Shown in pieces: positions 16,033 to 25,187 of a DNA stretch of 64,000 nucleotides. Under the pieces are notes generated by a model. It did no database searches, was not told the origin of the DNA, and saw nothing but the letters and a program-made list of their open reading frames with translations. Position numbers and translations under genes: made by a program. The DNA lies in the NCBI RefSeq assembly GCF_000733725.1, contig NZ_JMQM01000002.1, forward strand, positions 620,001 through 684,000, written 5' to 3'. Source of the DNA: Nitratireductor basaltis. GTDB taxonomy: Bacteria; Pseudomonadota; Alphaproteobacteria; Rhizobiales; Rhizobiaceae. Every line of letters starts with the position of its first letter. The first letter of the stretch is position 1.

Positions 16033-16398
16033 ATGGCTAGACTTCTCATTGTCGAAGACGACGTTTCCGTCAGAACCTTCACCGCCCGTGCTCTTGCGGC
16101 TGCCGGCCATACGGTCGAGACCGCCGAGGATGGTATGGACGGGCTCGACAAGATCAAGGCTGCAGAAGGCAGCTTCGATCTCGTGCTTTCCGACATCCGC
16201 ATGCCGGCAATGGACGGCATCCAGATGGCGCGCGAAGCGGCGAGCGATTTCCCAGACCTGCGTCTTTTGCTGATGACCGGCTTTGCCGATCAGCGCGAAC
16301 GCGCGGCGGAGCTCGACGGCACCGCCAAGGGCGTCGTCAACAAGCCCTTCACGCTGGCCGAGATCCGCGACCGCGTCGGCGAGGCACTCGCCGCCTAG
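16033..16398 (+). CDS. Single-domain response regulator, CpdR-like
   Basis: A 121-residue receiver domain without an output domain. It has the acidic pocket VEDD (residues 7-10), the phospho-acceptor Asp in LVLSDIRMPAMDG (near residue 55), the switch threonine in LLMTGFAD and the lysine in VNKPF. It resembles CpdR, the single-domain regulator that directs ClpXP proteolysis in the alphaproteobacterial cell cycle, especially the rhizobial CpdR paralogue. The exact paralogue is uncertain. It overlaps the tyrA stop by 4 bases in convergent orientation. Confidence 0.8.
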   Translation: MARLLIVEDDVSVRTFTARALAAAGHTVETAEDGMDGLDKIKAAEGSFDLVLSDIRMPAMDGIQMAREAASDFPDLRLLLMTGFADQRERAAELDGTAKGVVNKPFTLAEIRDRVGEALAA

Positions 16399-17342
16399 TC
16401 CTTCTTCGGATGTGCAACGACGTGGCGGCCGAAATCCGGTACGTCGATATCCTGACCTGCCTCGATGATCGAGCGGCGGACGGCGCGCGTGCGGGTGAAG
16501 AGCTCGAAGAGCTTGTCCCCATCTCCCCAGCGGATGGCGCGTTGCAGTGCTGACAGGTCTTCCGAGAACCGCGCCAGCATCTCCAGGATGGCGTCGCGAT
16601 TGTGCAGGCACACATCGCGCCACATGGTGGGGTCGGATGCCGCCAGACGCGTGAAGTCGCGGAAACCGGAGGCGGAATATTTGATGACTTCGGATTTCGT
16701 CACCGCCTCCAGGTCGTCCGCAGTGCCGACGATGTTGTAGGCGATGATGTGGGGCAGGTGCGAAACGATGGCGAGCACCATGTCGTGATGCTCAGGGTCC
16801 ATCACTTCCACGGTCGAGCCGCAGCGCTCCCAGAAACGGGTCAGGCTTGATACCGCTTCCTGACTGGCGCCGGTCGGTGGCGTCAGAATGCACCAGCGGC
16901 CTTCGAACAGTTCAGCGAAGCCCGCATCAGGGCCGGAATGTTCGGTACCGGCAATCGGGTGGCCGGGAATGAAGTGAACGTGGTCCGGCAGTTCGGGCTG
17001 CATCTGGGAGATGACGGAGCCTTTGGTGGAGCCAACATCTGTCACGATCGCCCCGGGCTTCAGCGATCCCGCAATGGCCTTGGCGACGGTCCCGGACGCG
17101 CCGACGGGGACGCTGACGACCACAAGATCGGCACCTTCGACCGCCTGGGCGGCATCCTGGAAATAGGCGTCGCCCAGATCCAGTGCTTCGGCGCGTTTCA
17201 GCGTCTCGGCGCTGCGGGTCGAGACGATAATCTCGTTCGCCAGATTTTCGCGGCGAATGACCCGTGCGAGCGATGACCCGATCAGGCCGATGCCGATCAG
17301 TGCAACTTTCTCGAAGAGCGGTGCTGTCATGGCCTCAGCCAT
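16395..17342 (-). CDS. tyrA: Prephenate/arogenate dehydrogenase
   Basis: NAD(P)-dependent dehydrogenase of tyrosine synthesis. The 315-residue protein opens with a Rossmann motif ([14 protein letters not shown]). The catalytic histidine region is [15 protein letters not shown], and the C-terminal helical dimerisation domain is as in TyrA family members. It follows hisC and overlaps its stop by 8 bases at the chosen start; an ATG 12 bases later with GAGG before it is an alternative. Specificity for prephenate versus arogenate cannot be told. Confidence 0.9.
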   Translation of the reverse strand: MAEAMTAPLFEKVALIGIGLIGSSLARVIRRENLANEIIVSTRSAETLKRAEALDLGDAYFQDAAQAVEGADLVVVSVPVGASGTVAKAIAGSLKPGAIVTDVGSTKGSVISQMQPELPDHVHFIPGHPIAGTEHSGPDAGFAELFEGRWCILTPPTGASQEAVSSLTRFWERCGSTVEVMDPEHHDMVLAIVSHLPHIIAYNIVGTADDLEAVTKSEVIKYSASGFRDFTRLAASDPTMWRDVCLHNRDAILEMLARFSEDLSALQRAIRWGDGDKLFELFTRTRAVRRSIIEAGQDIDVPDFGRHVVAHPKKD

Positions 17343-18435
17343 TCATGAATTCCCTCAGGGCAGCGACCACGCCGCGATTGGCTTCTTCCGTTCCCACGCT
17401 CATGCGCAAGGCATTGGGGAAACCATAGGCGGTGACGCGACGCAGGACGAAACCCCGCGAGGCGAGAAATGCGTCAGCCGCGGCAGCACCCTTACCGTCG
17501 GTTTCGGGGAAATGGATCAGCAGGAAGTTGCCGACGCTCGGGGTGACTTCAAGTCCGATCTGTTCGAATTCCTTCGTCAGCCAGTTCAGCCATTCGTCGT
17601 TGAACGCCACCGCCTTTGCCAGATATTCGCGGTCGCGGATGGCCGCAGCACCTGCCGCGATTGCCATTGCGTTTACGTTGAATGGGCCACGCACGCGATT
17701 GATCGCGTCCACCACATGTGCAGGACCATACATCCAGCCAATGCGCAGGGCAGCGAGCCCGTAGATCTTCGAGAAGGTGCGCGTCATGACGACGTTCTGG
17801 CAGGAGGAGACAAGCTCCACACCGGCCTCATAGTCGTTGCGGCGCACATATTCGGCATAGGCTGCGTCTATCACCAGCAGAACATGGGGCGGCAGGCCGG
17901 TCTGCAGGCGACGGACCTCGTCCACCGGCAGATAGGTGCCGGTCGGATTGTTGGGGTTGGCGAGGAAGACAATCTTCGTGCGCTCGGTGACAGCGGCCAG
18001 GATGGCATCGACATCGGCGCGCGCATCCTTTTCCTTGACAACAATCGGGGTCGCGCCGTTGGCCAGCGTCTGGATGCGATAGACGAGGAAGCCGTGCTCG
18101 GTGAAGATCGCCTCATCGCCTGCGCCCAGATAGACATGAGCGAGCAGACCGAGCAATTCGTCGGAACCGTTCGAGCAGAGAATATTGGCAGGGTTCAGCC
18201 CGTGGATTTCCGCAATCGCATCACGAAGCGCGTTGGCTGCGCCGTCGGGATAGAGTTCCAGATGGTTCGTAACCGCCTGCATGGCTTCTATGGCCTTGGG
18301 CGAAGGGCCAAGCGGGGTCTCGTTGGACGACAGCTTGTGTACCTTTGCAACGCCTTCGGCCGTTTCGCGGCCGGGCACATAGGCAGAAATTTCCATTACG
18401 CCGGGTTTCGGCTGGGGGCGGTCGGAAGAGCTCAT
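17335..18435 (-). CDS. hisC: Histidinol-phosphate / aromatic aminotransferase
   Basis: Class I/II PLP aminotransferase of 366 residues. The PLP lysine is in [16 protein letters not shown], and the start of the substrate region is [12 protein letters not shown]. Pairing with tyrA in one operon suggests it works in phenylalanine/tyrosine synthesis as well as, or instead of, histidine synthesis; such dual HisC enzymes are known. It is divergent from metXW. Confidence 0.9.
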   Translation of the reverse strand: MSSSDRPQPKPGVMEISAYVPGRETAEGVAKVHKLSSNETPLGPSPKAIEAMQAVTNHLELYPDGAANALRDAIAEIHGLNPANILCSNGSDELLGLLAHVYLGAGDEAIFTEHGFLVYRIQTLANGATPIVVKEKDARADVDAILAAVTERTKIVFLANPNNPTGTYLPVDEVRRLQTGLPPHVLLVIDAAYAEYVRRNDYEAGVELVSSCQNVVMTRTFSKIYGLAALRIGWMYGPAHVVDAINRVRGPFNVNAMAIAAGAAAIRDREYLAKAVAFNDEWLNWLTKEFEQIGLEVTPSVGNFLLIHFPETDGKGAAAADAFLASRGFVLRRVTAYGFPNALRMSVGTEEANRGVVAALREFMNG

Positions 18436-18483
18436 AGGAAGTTCCCACGGATTGAAGCCGCCTCACTTACCCCATCACCAGCG

Positions 18484-18511
18484 TTGACGCAAAGGGGCTT
18501 GGAGCTTAAAA
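18484..18511 (+). promoter_or_regulatory. Putative metXW promoter
   Basis: TTGACG (18484-18489) and TTAAAA (18506-18511) are 16 bases apart. The predicted start near 18518 falls just before the first base of the SAM-II aptamer, which supports the assignment. Confidence 0.55.
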
Positions 18512-18521
18512 GCAGGCCCAT

Positions 18522-18577
18522 CTCGTGGTGATTTGGCCGGTCGGCTTGCAGCCACGTTAAACAAGTCGCTAAAAGGC
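18522..18577 (+). promoter_or_regulatory. SAM-II riboswitch
   Basis: The segment matches the SAM-II (metA motif) consensus: P1 CGTGG (18524-18528) pairs with CCACG (18552-18556), the loop begins TGATTTG and contains GGCTTGCAG, and the 3' part reads GTTAAACAAGTCGCTAAAA, which forms the conserved pseudoknot. SAM-II elements are common upstream of metX/metA in alphaproteobacteria and shut off methionine genes when S-adenosylmethionine is abundant. Confidence 0.93.
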
Positions 18578-18591
18578 CGTGCAGCGTTCCT

Positions 18592-18628
18592 GACCGGCTT
18601 TGCGATATTGGCATGGGCCGGTTTTTTT
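18592..18628 (+). terminator. Intrinsic terminator in the metX leader
   Basis: ACCGGC (18593-18598) pairs with GCCGGT (18617-18622), and the last base of the stem begins a run of seven T (18622-18628). It lies between the SAM-II aptamer and metX. The 5' arm GACCGGC is also complementary to GCCGGTC at 18536-18542 inside the aptamer loop, which suggests a terminator/antiterminator switch. Confidence 0.7.
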
Positions 18629-18670
18629 GTGCCTGCGCCTGTGGCGCACGGATGGTCGAAGGAGCGTGTA

Positions 18671-19837
18671 ATGGCAAAGTCGCGGGTCGCTAAAGCGCGG
18701 GACGAGGCGAACAACCCCTCAAGCAAGGTGGTGCGTTTCGGGTCGGACAAGCCGTTGCAGCTTGCTGCCGGTGTAACGCTGTCGCCCTTCCAGGTCGCCT
18801 ATCAGACCTATGGCGAACTGAATGCGGACAAGAGCAATGCCATACTGATCTGTCATGCGCTGACCGGTGACCAGCACGTTGCCAACCAGCATCCAGTCAC
18901 AGGCAAGCCTGGCTGGTGGGAAGCGCTGGTGGGACCGGGCAAGGTAATCGATACGGATCGCTTCTTCGTCATATGCTCCAACGTTATCGGAAGCTGTCTT
19001 GGTTCTACCGGACCGGCTTCCGCCAATGAAGAGACGGGCCAGGCCTATGGTCTCGGCCTGCCGGTCATCACCATCAAGGACATGGTGCGTGCGCAGGCGA
19101 TGCTGGTCGAGTATCTGGGCATAGAACGGTTGTTTTCCGTCGTTGGCGGCTCCATGGGCGGAATGCAGGTTCTGGAATGGGCGGCGAGCTATCCTGAACG
19201 GGTGAATACGGCGGTGCCCATCGCGACCGGCGCGCGGCATACGGCACAGAACATCGCCTTTCACGAAGTCGGGCGCCAGGCCGTTATGGCCGACCCGGAC
19301 TGGCGCGGCGGTGCCTATCTGAAGGATGGGCGCCATCCGGGGAAGGGGCTCGCTGTCGCGCGCATGGCCGCGCATATCACTTATCTCTCCGAACCGGCGC
19401 TGCACCGCAAGTTCGGTCGCAATCTGCAGGATCGCGACCAGCCGACCTTCGGATTTGACGCCGATTTCCAGATCGAAAGCTATCTGCGGCACCAAGGCAT
19501 CACCTTCGTCGATCGCTTCGACGCCAATTCCTATCTCTACCTGACGCGGGCAATGGATTATTTCGATCTCGCGAGCGAGCATGGGGGGCTTCTGTCGAGA
19601 GCCTTCAAGGGCACGAAGACCCGCTTTTGCGTGGTATCGTTCACCAGCGACTGGCTGTTTCCGACCGAGGAGAGCCGCATGGTGGTTCATGCGCTCAACG
19701 CTGCCGGCGCTTCCGTCTCGTTCGTGGAAATCGAGACCGATCGCGGCCATGACGCCTTTCTTCTGGACGAACCGGAATTTCATGCTGCCATAGACGGCTT
19801 TCTCAAGGCCGCGGCGCGCAATGCGGGGCTGATCTGA
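18671..19837 (+). CDS. metX: Homoserine O-acetyltransferase
   Basis: Alpha/beta-hydrolase-fold acyltransferase that activates homoserine for methionine synthesis. The 388-residue protein has the nucleophile motif GGSMGGMQ, the oxyanion segment [11 protein letters not shown], and probable Asp and His in FTSDWLFP and [11 protein letters not shown] chose ATG 18671, preceded by GGAGCG; longer readings would run through the riboswitch and terminator. Acetyl versus succinyl specificity cannot be settled by eye. The stop overlaps metW by one base. Confidence 0.92.
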   Translation: MAKSRVAKARDEANNPSSKVVRFGSDKPLQLAAGVTLSPFQVAYQTYGELNADKSNAILICHALTGDQHVANQHPVTGKPGWWEALVGPGKVIDTDRFFVICSNVIGSCLGSTGPASANEETGQAYGLGLPVITIKDMVRAQAMLVEYLGIERLFSVVGGSMGGMQVLEWAASYPERVNTAVPIATGARHTAQNIAFHEVGRQAVMADPDWRGGAYLKDGRHPGKGLAVARMAAHITYLSEPALHRKFGRNLQDRDQPTFGFDADFQIESYLRHQGITFVDRFDANSYLYLTRAMDYFDLASEHGGLLSRAFKGTKTRFCVVSFTSDWLFPTEESRMVVHALNAAGASVSFVEIETDRGHDAFLLDEPEFHAAIDGFLKAAARNAGLI

Positions 19838-20451
19838 TGAGTGTGAACAATGCACAGCGCGTGGATTTGCAGGTCATTGCGGATCTGATCGAACCGAGGT
19901 CGAAGGTTCTTGATGTCGGGTCGGGCGACGGATCGCTTCTCGAACTGCTTGAAGTACAGAAAGGCGTGGACGGGCGCGGGGTCGAGCTTTCCCAGCGCGG
20001 TGTCAATGAATGCGTGGCTCGTGGCCTTTCTGTCATTCAGGGTGATGCAGACCGTGACCTGGGGTTCTATCCCGACAAGGGCTTCGACTATGTGGTGTTG
20101 TCGCAGACGCTGCAGGCCACCCACAATCCCAAGAAGGTGCTGGACGAGCTCTTGCGGATTGGCAACCGCGCCATCGTTTCCTTCCCGAATTTCGGGCATT
20201 GGCGCGTGCGCCTGTCACTGCTCATGAAGGGGCGGATGCCGGTTACCAAGGATCTTCCCTATTCATGGTATGACACGCCGAACATCCACTTCTGTACGAT
20301 CCGTGATTTCGTGGAACTTTCGGACGAACTCGGCGCAACCGTCGAAAGCGCCACGGCACTTGATGCGACCGGCCAGAAGATCGGTCTGTCCATGCCCTGG
20401 TGGTTCTGGAACTTCTTCGGTCAGCAGGCCGTGTTTCTTCTGAAACGCTGA
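19837..20451 (+). CDS. metW: Methionine biosynthesis protein MetW
   Basis: A 204-residue class I methyltransferase-like protein with SAM motif I VLDVGSGDGSLLELL and the conserved YVVLSQTLQATHNP. MetW is found almost always immediately after metX and is needed for full MetX activity in several bacteria. Its start overlaps the metX stop (TGATG), so it is under the same SAM-II control. Confidence 0.93.
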   Translation: MSVNNAQRVDLQVIADLIEPRSKVLDVGSGDGSLLELLEVQKGVDGRGVELSQRGVNECVARGLSVIQGDADRDLGFYPDKGFDYVVLSQTLQATHNPKKVLDELLRIGNRAIVSFPNFGHWRVRLSLLMKGRMPVTKDLPYSWYDTPNIHFCTIRDFVELSDELGATVESATALDATGQKIGLSMPWWFWNFFGQQAVFLLKR

Positions 20452-20536
20452 AATTTCAATCACCGGCTGTAATTCCTGTTGCTTTTTTTAACGAGCGGTT
20501 CTGTAAGAACGGTCAGGGTTTCTATGGGGTGGTTTC

Positions 20537-21496
20537 ATGAAGAAGTTGTGTTTGGCGGTTTTTGCATCCGTTCTTTCGACCATGCCTCTGCAGGCAGCAG
20601 ACCTGGAGGCCGTTGGTAATCCGGACCTGATCGTACCAGAGCGAATCCGCCTGCTTGGCGGCGTGGGTTATGCGTCACTGAGTGCGGAAGAGTTCGTCTA
20701 TGACGATTCGGGCAACCGGATCAGTCAGCTCTTCTGGGAGTCAGACATTCCGGTCGTGACTGCTGCGGCTGAGATCCACCTTGGCAACAATTGGGGTATC
20801 CTCTCAAATCTAGTCGTCGGGTTCAGTGGCGACAGCCACATGGTCGACTATGACTGGTTGGACACCGCCCCCAGCTTTGCCTTCGAAGATTGGTCGGACC
20901 GCTCGGAGCATCCGAATACAGATCTGGAGCACTATTTCTCCGGTGATATTGCGCTCGGCCGCAATTTCTCGCTGGTCACCTCAAGCATCAACCTCCATGC
21001 CGGATTCAAATATACGGATGTGAAATGGGCGTCCTATGGCGGCTCTTATGTCTATAGCGAGAATGGCGGATACCGGAACGAAACCGGCACCGAGCCAGAA
21101 GGCCAGCGCGCCATCTCCTATCGGCAGAAGCTTCCCGGTGTCTTTATCGGCGCGCGTGCGCAAACCCGCATCAGTGATCTTACCCTGACGGCGCAGGCCC
21201 GCGGCGGCGTCACGATCAACGCACAGGACCACGACTGGCACTGGCAGACCAACACCCGCTTCGATGACGAGTTCAACGCCCTGCCATTCGTCAGTCTCTC
21301 AGGACGCGCCGAATACGCGGTGGCTCCGATGACAAGCATCTTCCTGGCCGCGTCATACGACCGCTATTTTCACGATGTCGGAGATGTCGTGCTCAGCAAT
21401 ATCGATGACGGACTGGTCACCGACAGCGATGCCGATGGCGCTGGTGCCGAACTTGAAGCATTCACGATTTCAGGCGGGCTGAGCTTGCGCTTCTGA
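20537..21496 (+). CDS. Omptin-family outer-membrane protease
   Basis: The 319-residue protein has a signal peptide (cleavage about MPLQA-AD, residue 20) and a beta-barrel ending in LSLRF with the C-terminal Phe of outer-membrane proteins. The omptin catalytic pairs are visible: Asp104 and Asp106 in HMVDYDWLD, and Asp233 and His235 in AQDHDWHW. Other OmpT-like segments include DRSEHPNTDL and YGGSYVYSENGGYR. Omptins cleave peptides, often between dibasic residues, at the cell surface, usually in association with LPS. Its 3' end overlaps the convergent flavin oxidoreductase gene by 35 bases. Confidence 0.9.
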   Translation: MKKLCLAVFASVLSTMPLQAADLEAVGNPDLIVPERIRLLGGVGYASLSAEEFVYDDSGNRISQLFWESDIPVVTAAAEIHLGNNWGILSNLVVGFSGDSHMVDYDWLDTAPSFAFEDWSDRSEHPNTDLEHYFSGDIALGRNFSLVTSSINLHAGFKYTDVKWASYGGSYVYSENGGYRNETGTEPEGQRAISYRQKLPGVFIGARAQTRISDLTLTAQARGGVTINAQDHDWHWQTNTRFDDEFNALPFVSLSGRAEYAVAPMTSIFLAASYDRYFHDVGDVVLSNIDDGLVTDSDADGAGAELEAFTISGGLSLRF

Positions 21497-22577
21497 TGCG
21501 CCCCAACAGTGAGGGCCGTGCCAGCTGCGCGGCTTCTTTCATCAGATTCCCTGCAATTTCCTCGGCCGGCGCTTCCCTTGCGAAGGCCACCGCCTGACCG
21601 GCCCATAGCGGCGAGAAATCGCCCGAATCCCGGTCTTCCGCAGCCTTTCGCAGCGGCGTGAGCGCACCTGTTGCACGGGGAAATGCGGGAGCATCGGGTG
21701 CAAGCGGACCGAGTTCGGCAATTGCCCTGTTGGCGATGCCACGTGCCGGGCGGCCGGTGAAGATGTTGGTCAGTACCGTTTCATCTTCTTTCGCTTCGGC
21801 CAGAGCGCGGCGGTGGATCTTGGTGGTCAGCGCTTCGGGCGAGCGGAGGAAGGCAGTGCCCAGTTGAACCGCAGATGCGCCCAGGGCGAAGGTCGCCGCC
21901 ACTGCACGGGCATCACCGATGCCTCCAGCAGCGATGATCGGCACGGAAACGGCGTCAACGATCTGAGGGACAAGCGCCATAGTGGTCGGCTGGGAAGCGA
22001 TATCGCTTTCCAGAAAAATGCCACGATGACCGCCAGCCTCCACGCCTTGAGCGATAATGGCATCACAGCCATGCGCTTCCAGCTCTCGTGCTTCAGCCAC
22101 CGTGGTCGCGGAAGCAATGACCTTGGCTCCCGTGACAAAAACACGTTCAAGCAGGTCCGGGACCGGAAGGCCGAAATGAAAGCTTACCACCTCCGGCCTG
22201 AGTTCTTCCACCAGGGCGCAGGCCTCTTCATTAAAGGGATTGCGACCGGCACCGGAGATCGCGCTCGGCGGGGCGATGCCCAGTTCGTGATAGTAGGGGG
22301 ACAATTTCTCCAGCCAGCTCTTCTCCCGCGCCGGGTCCGCTTCAGGCTCGACATGACAGAAGAAATTCAGGTTCAGCGGTCCATCCACCGCATTTCGGAT
22401 GGTCGAAACCTCCTGCCTTATCTGGTCGGGCGAGAGCATGGCGCAGGGAAGGGCGCCGAGGCCACCTGCTTTCATCACCGCAATGGCAAGCGCGCTGCCT
22501 CCTGATCCTGCCATGGGTGCAAGCAGCAGCGGCTTTTTTATGCCCAACATCCCGGTGATGCGTGTGTCATGCCACAT
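21462..22577 (-). CDS. Nitronate monooxygenase / NAD(P)H-dependent flavin oxidoreductase
   Basis: The 371-residue TIM-barrel flavoprotein is of the 2-nitropropane dioxygenase family. It begins with the typical MLGIKKPLLLAPMAG, and FMN-phosphate-binding segments include PIIAAGGIGDARAVAATFALGA. The EAGGHRG motif contains the conserved histidine of nitronate monooxygenases. It probably detoxifies nitronates or reduces quinones or enoyl compounds. It overlaps the omptin gene by 35 bases and lies 3 bases downstream of the methyltransferase gene. Confidence 0.87.
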   Translation of the reverse strand: MWHDTRITGMLGIKKPLLLAPMAGSGGSALAIAVMKAGGLGALPCAMLSPDQIRQEVSTIRNAVDGPLNLNFFCHVEPEADPAREKSWLEKLSPYYHELGIAPPSAISGAGRNPFNEEACALVEELRPEVVSFHFGLPVPDLLERVFVTGAKVIASATTVAEARELEAHGCDAIIAQGVEAGGHRGIFLESDIASQPTTMALVPQIVDAVSVPIIAAGGIGDARAVAATFALGASAVQLGTAFLRSPEALTTKIHRRALAEAKEDETVLTNIFTGRPARGIANRAIAELGPLAPDAPAFPRATGALTPLRKAAEDRDSGDFSPLWAGQAVAFAREAPAEEIAGNLMKEAAQLARPSLLGRIRSASSARLKS

Positions 22578-22580
22578 GGA

Positions 22581-23339
22581 TTACTCCCTGATCGGCTCGC
22601 GCTTCGCGCCCGCCATGGTCGCACCCTGCGGTGAGAGCACCGGCACCAGAACCTTGCGCTTCTGGCGATTGGCGACCCTTATGCCCTGGTAGAGGCGCTT
22701 TTCAGCTTCCACCACGAGCACACCTGCGAACAAGGGCCAGAAGCGCCGTCCCGCCTGCTCCATCCAGCGGTGCAGGCGCATGATCCAGCGTTTCTGCGAA
22801 GGAGGGAAATGCAGCGCGTCTGCCCATTTCGTTGGCGTGAAGTTGGCTTCGCGCAGAATATTGGTGAGCTGCGTGCGGGAATAGGGCCTGCCCGTGCCGA
22901 AGGGCGTATGTTCGAAGCGCGCCCACATGCCGCGTCGGTTCGGAACGACAAGGATCAGCTTCCCGCCCGGCGCAAGCACCCGCCAGATCTCGCTCAAGGC
23001 CTGTCCCGGATTTTCCATGTGCTCCAGCGTGTGCACAAGCAGCATGCGATCTATTGAGGAATCGCTCAAAGGCAACTCTTCCTCAAAGACCAGTGCGGTT
23101 GCAGAAGGCGTTTGTGTTGGCCAGCGAACCGCTCCCTGCCGGGCTGGCATGAAGGCAAAGCAGCGCTCGGCATCCTGCCCGAAGCGTTCCAACCACGGCA
23201 GGGCATACCCAAGCCCCACCAGCCTTTCATCGGGCAGGCGCGACCACAGGCTTGTCAGCGCCATGGCGATGGACCGCTCTGTAAGCCTACCCAGGACGGA
23301 GGAATAAAATGCCTTGAGATCAACGATATCCGAATTCAT
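22581..23339 (-). CDS. Class I SAM-dependent methyltransferase (type 11)
   Basis: About 252 residues starting MNSDIVDLKAFYSSVLG. The methyltransferase core is recognisable from LVHTLEHMENPGQALSEIWRVL and LAPGGKLILVVPN, although motif I (VGLGYALPWLERF) is weak for a glycine-rich loop. The small, mainly alphaproteobacterial family lies next to gloB in rhizobia. The substrate is unknown. An upstream ATG at 23375 is possible. Confidence 0.82.
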   Translation of the reverse strand: MNSDIVDLKAFYSSVLGRLTERSIAMALTSLWSRLPDERLVGLGYALPWLERFGQDAERCFAFMPARQGAVRWPTQTPSATALVFEEELPLSDSSIDRMLLVHTLEHMENPGQALSEIWRVLAPGGKLILVVPNRRGMWARFEHTPFGTGRPYSRTQLTNILREANFTPTKWADALHFPPSQKRWIMRLHRWMEQAGRRFWPLFAGVLVVEAEKRLYQGIRVANRQKRKVLVPVLSPQGATMAGAKREPIRE

Positions 23340-23446
23340 GGCAGCGACGGTATGTTCACCCTCGTTCGGGCGCAAGAATTACCTGTCCGAGATGACAAGT
23401 GGCCACGCCCGTCCTATCGTGCGCGGCGACCAGATGGAGGGGAATG

Positions 23447-24214
23447 ATGACGCTTCAGATCGAACAGTTCATGTGCCGGAGCGACAATTTCGGGGTTCTG
23501 TTGCGCGACAGCGAAACGGGTACGGTGGCGCTGATCGATGCGCCCGAGGAAACGGCCATTCTTGAAATGATTGGCCGCACCGGCTGGCGTCCAAGCTTCA
23601 TTCTCACCACGCATCACCATCCCGATCACGTGGAAGCCAATCTGGCGCTGAAGGAGCGCTTCGGACTGAAGATCATAGGCCCTGCCGCCGAAGCTGATCG
23701 GATCCCGGGGATCGACGAAGCTGTTCGCGAGGGCGATGTTGTCGAGATCGGGGCGGCCAGGGCGCGCGTCATCGAGACGCCGGGGCATACGGCCGGACAT
23801 GTTTCCTATCATTTCGCCGGGGCGAATATCGCCTTCACAGCAGACACGTTGTTCGCCCTTGGCTGCGGTCGGCTCTTCGAATGCAAGCCGCCGGTCATGT
23901 TGGAATCGCTGAAGAAGCTGGCGGCGTTGCCGCTGGAGACGCAAATCTATTGCGGGCATGAATACACGCAGGCCAATGCCCGCTTTGCGCTGACAGTCGA
24001 CCCGACGAACTCGGCTCTCAAGGAGCGTGCCGAGAAGATCAAGAGGTTGCGTGAGGAAGGCAGGCCCACCCTTCCGACCACGATTGCGGAAGAGCTTGCG
24101 ACCAACCCATTCATGCGCTGGCATGATCCGGTCATCCGGCGCAATCTGGGTATGGAACGGGCGAGCGATGCGGAGGTGTTTGCCGAAATCCGCAAGCGCA
24201 AGGATGTTGCCTGA
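23447..24214 (+). CDS. gloB: Hydroxyacylglutathione hydrolase (glyoxalase II)
   Basis: Metallo-beta-lactamase-fold thioesterase hydrolysing S-lactoylglutathione to lactate and glutathione, the second step of methylglyoxal detoxification. The 255-residue protein has the binuclear metal motif TTHHHPDH, a further ligand in ETPGHTAGH, and the late CGHEYT motif of GloB. I chose ATG 23447 because GGAGGGG lies 6 bases before it; an ATG at 23444 is an alternative. It is divergent from the methyltransferase gene. Confidence 0.93.
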   Translation: MTLQIEQFMCRSDNFGVLLRDSETGTVALIDAPEETAILEMIGRTGWRPSFILTTHHHPDHVEANLALKERFGLKIIGPAAEADRIPGIDEAVREGDVVEIGAARARVIETPGHTAGHVSYHFAGANIAFTADTLFALGCGRLFECKPPVMLESLKKLAALPLETQIYCGHEYTQANARFALTVDPTNSALKERAEKIKRLREEGRPTLPTTIAEELATNPFMRWHDPVIRRNLGMERASDAEVFAEIRKRKDVA

Positions 24215-24216
24215 AA

Positions 24217-25098
24217 CTACTCCGCCGGTGCGGCGGATCGCTGGCGCAGGATCATGTTCTTGGCCGCCAGTGCTGCGCCTCCGGTAATCAGGAGGCAGGC
24301 GGCAAGGATATTGGCCGTCGCTTCCGCCTGACCGGCCAGGATTAGTACCACGGTGGAGAGCAGAGGGGCAGCATAGCTGGCTGCACCCAGCACCTGGATG
24401 TTCCCGTGCTTCACGCCGAAATCCCAGGCGTAGAAGGCCGCGCCAACCGGCAGCAGACCGAGGCCGGCCACAGCCAGCCATTCCTGCAGCGTTGCGGGCC
24501 AGACGGTCGTTTCCAGCGCCAGATGGCAAAGTGCCGAAAGCGCAGCCGTTGCCGCGCAGTACCAGGTGACCACGCTCGTGGGTACTGCCTGAAAGCGCCG
24601 CGACAACAGGGAATATCCGGACCAGAACAGCGCACAGGCTCCGGCTGCGGCATAGCCGAGGCTGTAGCTGGAATCGTAGCTGAAGCCGCCGCCCTTGGTG
24701 ATGATCAGGAACGTTCCGGCAAGGCCCATCATGGCGCCGGCGATATGATGCCAGCCAAGTCTTTCTCCCGGCATCAGGGCGGAGCCAAGCACGATGAGCA
24801 GGGGCCAGAGATAAGCGATGAGGCTGGCTTCCACGGCCGGCGCGTTACGCAATGCGGTAAAGTAGAAGAAATGGTAGCCGAACAAGCCCGCAATGCCCAC
24901 GATCCAGGCGGTCACCGGAACGGGCTGAGCATTCTCGTTTTGCGTGAACGGACGGGCCGCAATGCCGATTAAGGCAGCAACGCTGAATGACAGCGCCGAT
25001 AGAAGGAATGGCGGGACATTGCCCGATGCCGCAGTGAACAGCGCCAGAAGCGCCCACATAACAACTGCCGAAAAGCCGACCAGCGTTGCCTTGATCAT
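24217..25098 (-). CDS. DMT-superfamily (EamA) transporter
   Basis: 293 residues with about ten hydrophobic helices arranged as two EamA repeats, the usual drug/metabolite transporter layout. The second repeat begins near SLGYAAAGACALFWSGYSLLS. EamA exporters move amino acids, sugars or small metabolites across the inner membrane; the substrate is not predictable. Tail-to-tail with gloB, 2 bases apart. Confidence 0.87.
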   Translation of the reverse strand: MIKATLVGFSAVVMWALLALFTAASGNVPPFLLSALSFSVAALIGIAARPFTQNENAQPVPVTAWIVGIAGLFGYHFFYFTALRNAPAVEASLIAYLWPLLIVLGSALMPGERLGWHHIAGAMMGLAGTFLIITKGGGFSYDSSYSLGYAAAGACALFWSGYSLLSRRFQAVPTSVVTWYCAATAALSALCHLALETTVWPATLQEWLAVAGLGLLPVGAAFYAWDFGVKHGNIQVLGAASYAAPLLSTVVLILAGQAEATANILAACLLITGGAALAAKNMILRQRSAAPAE

Positions 25099-25187
25099 CC
25101 TGATTGCCCTGCTGCCAAAGTCCAGGAGCTTCTGCCCTTCCCGCGGTTAGCGCGCAATGGCACAGATCATCCCATTGGTACGGTGCA

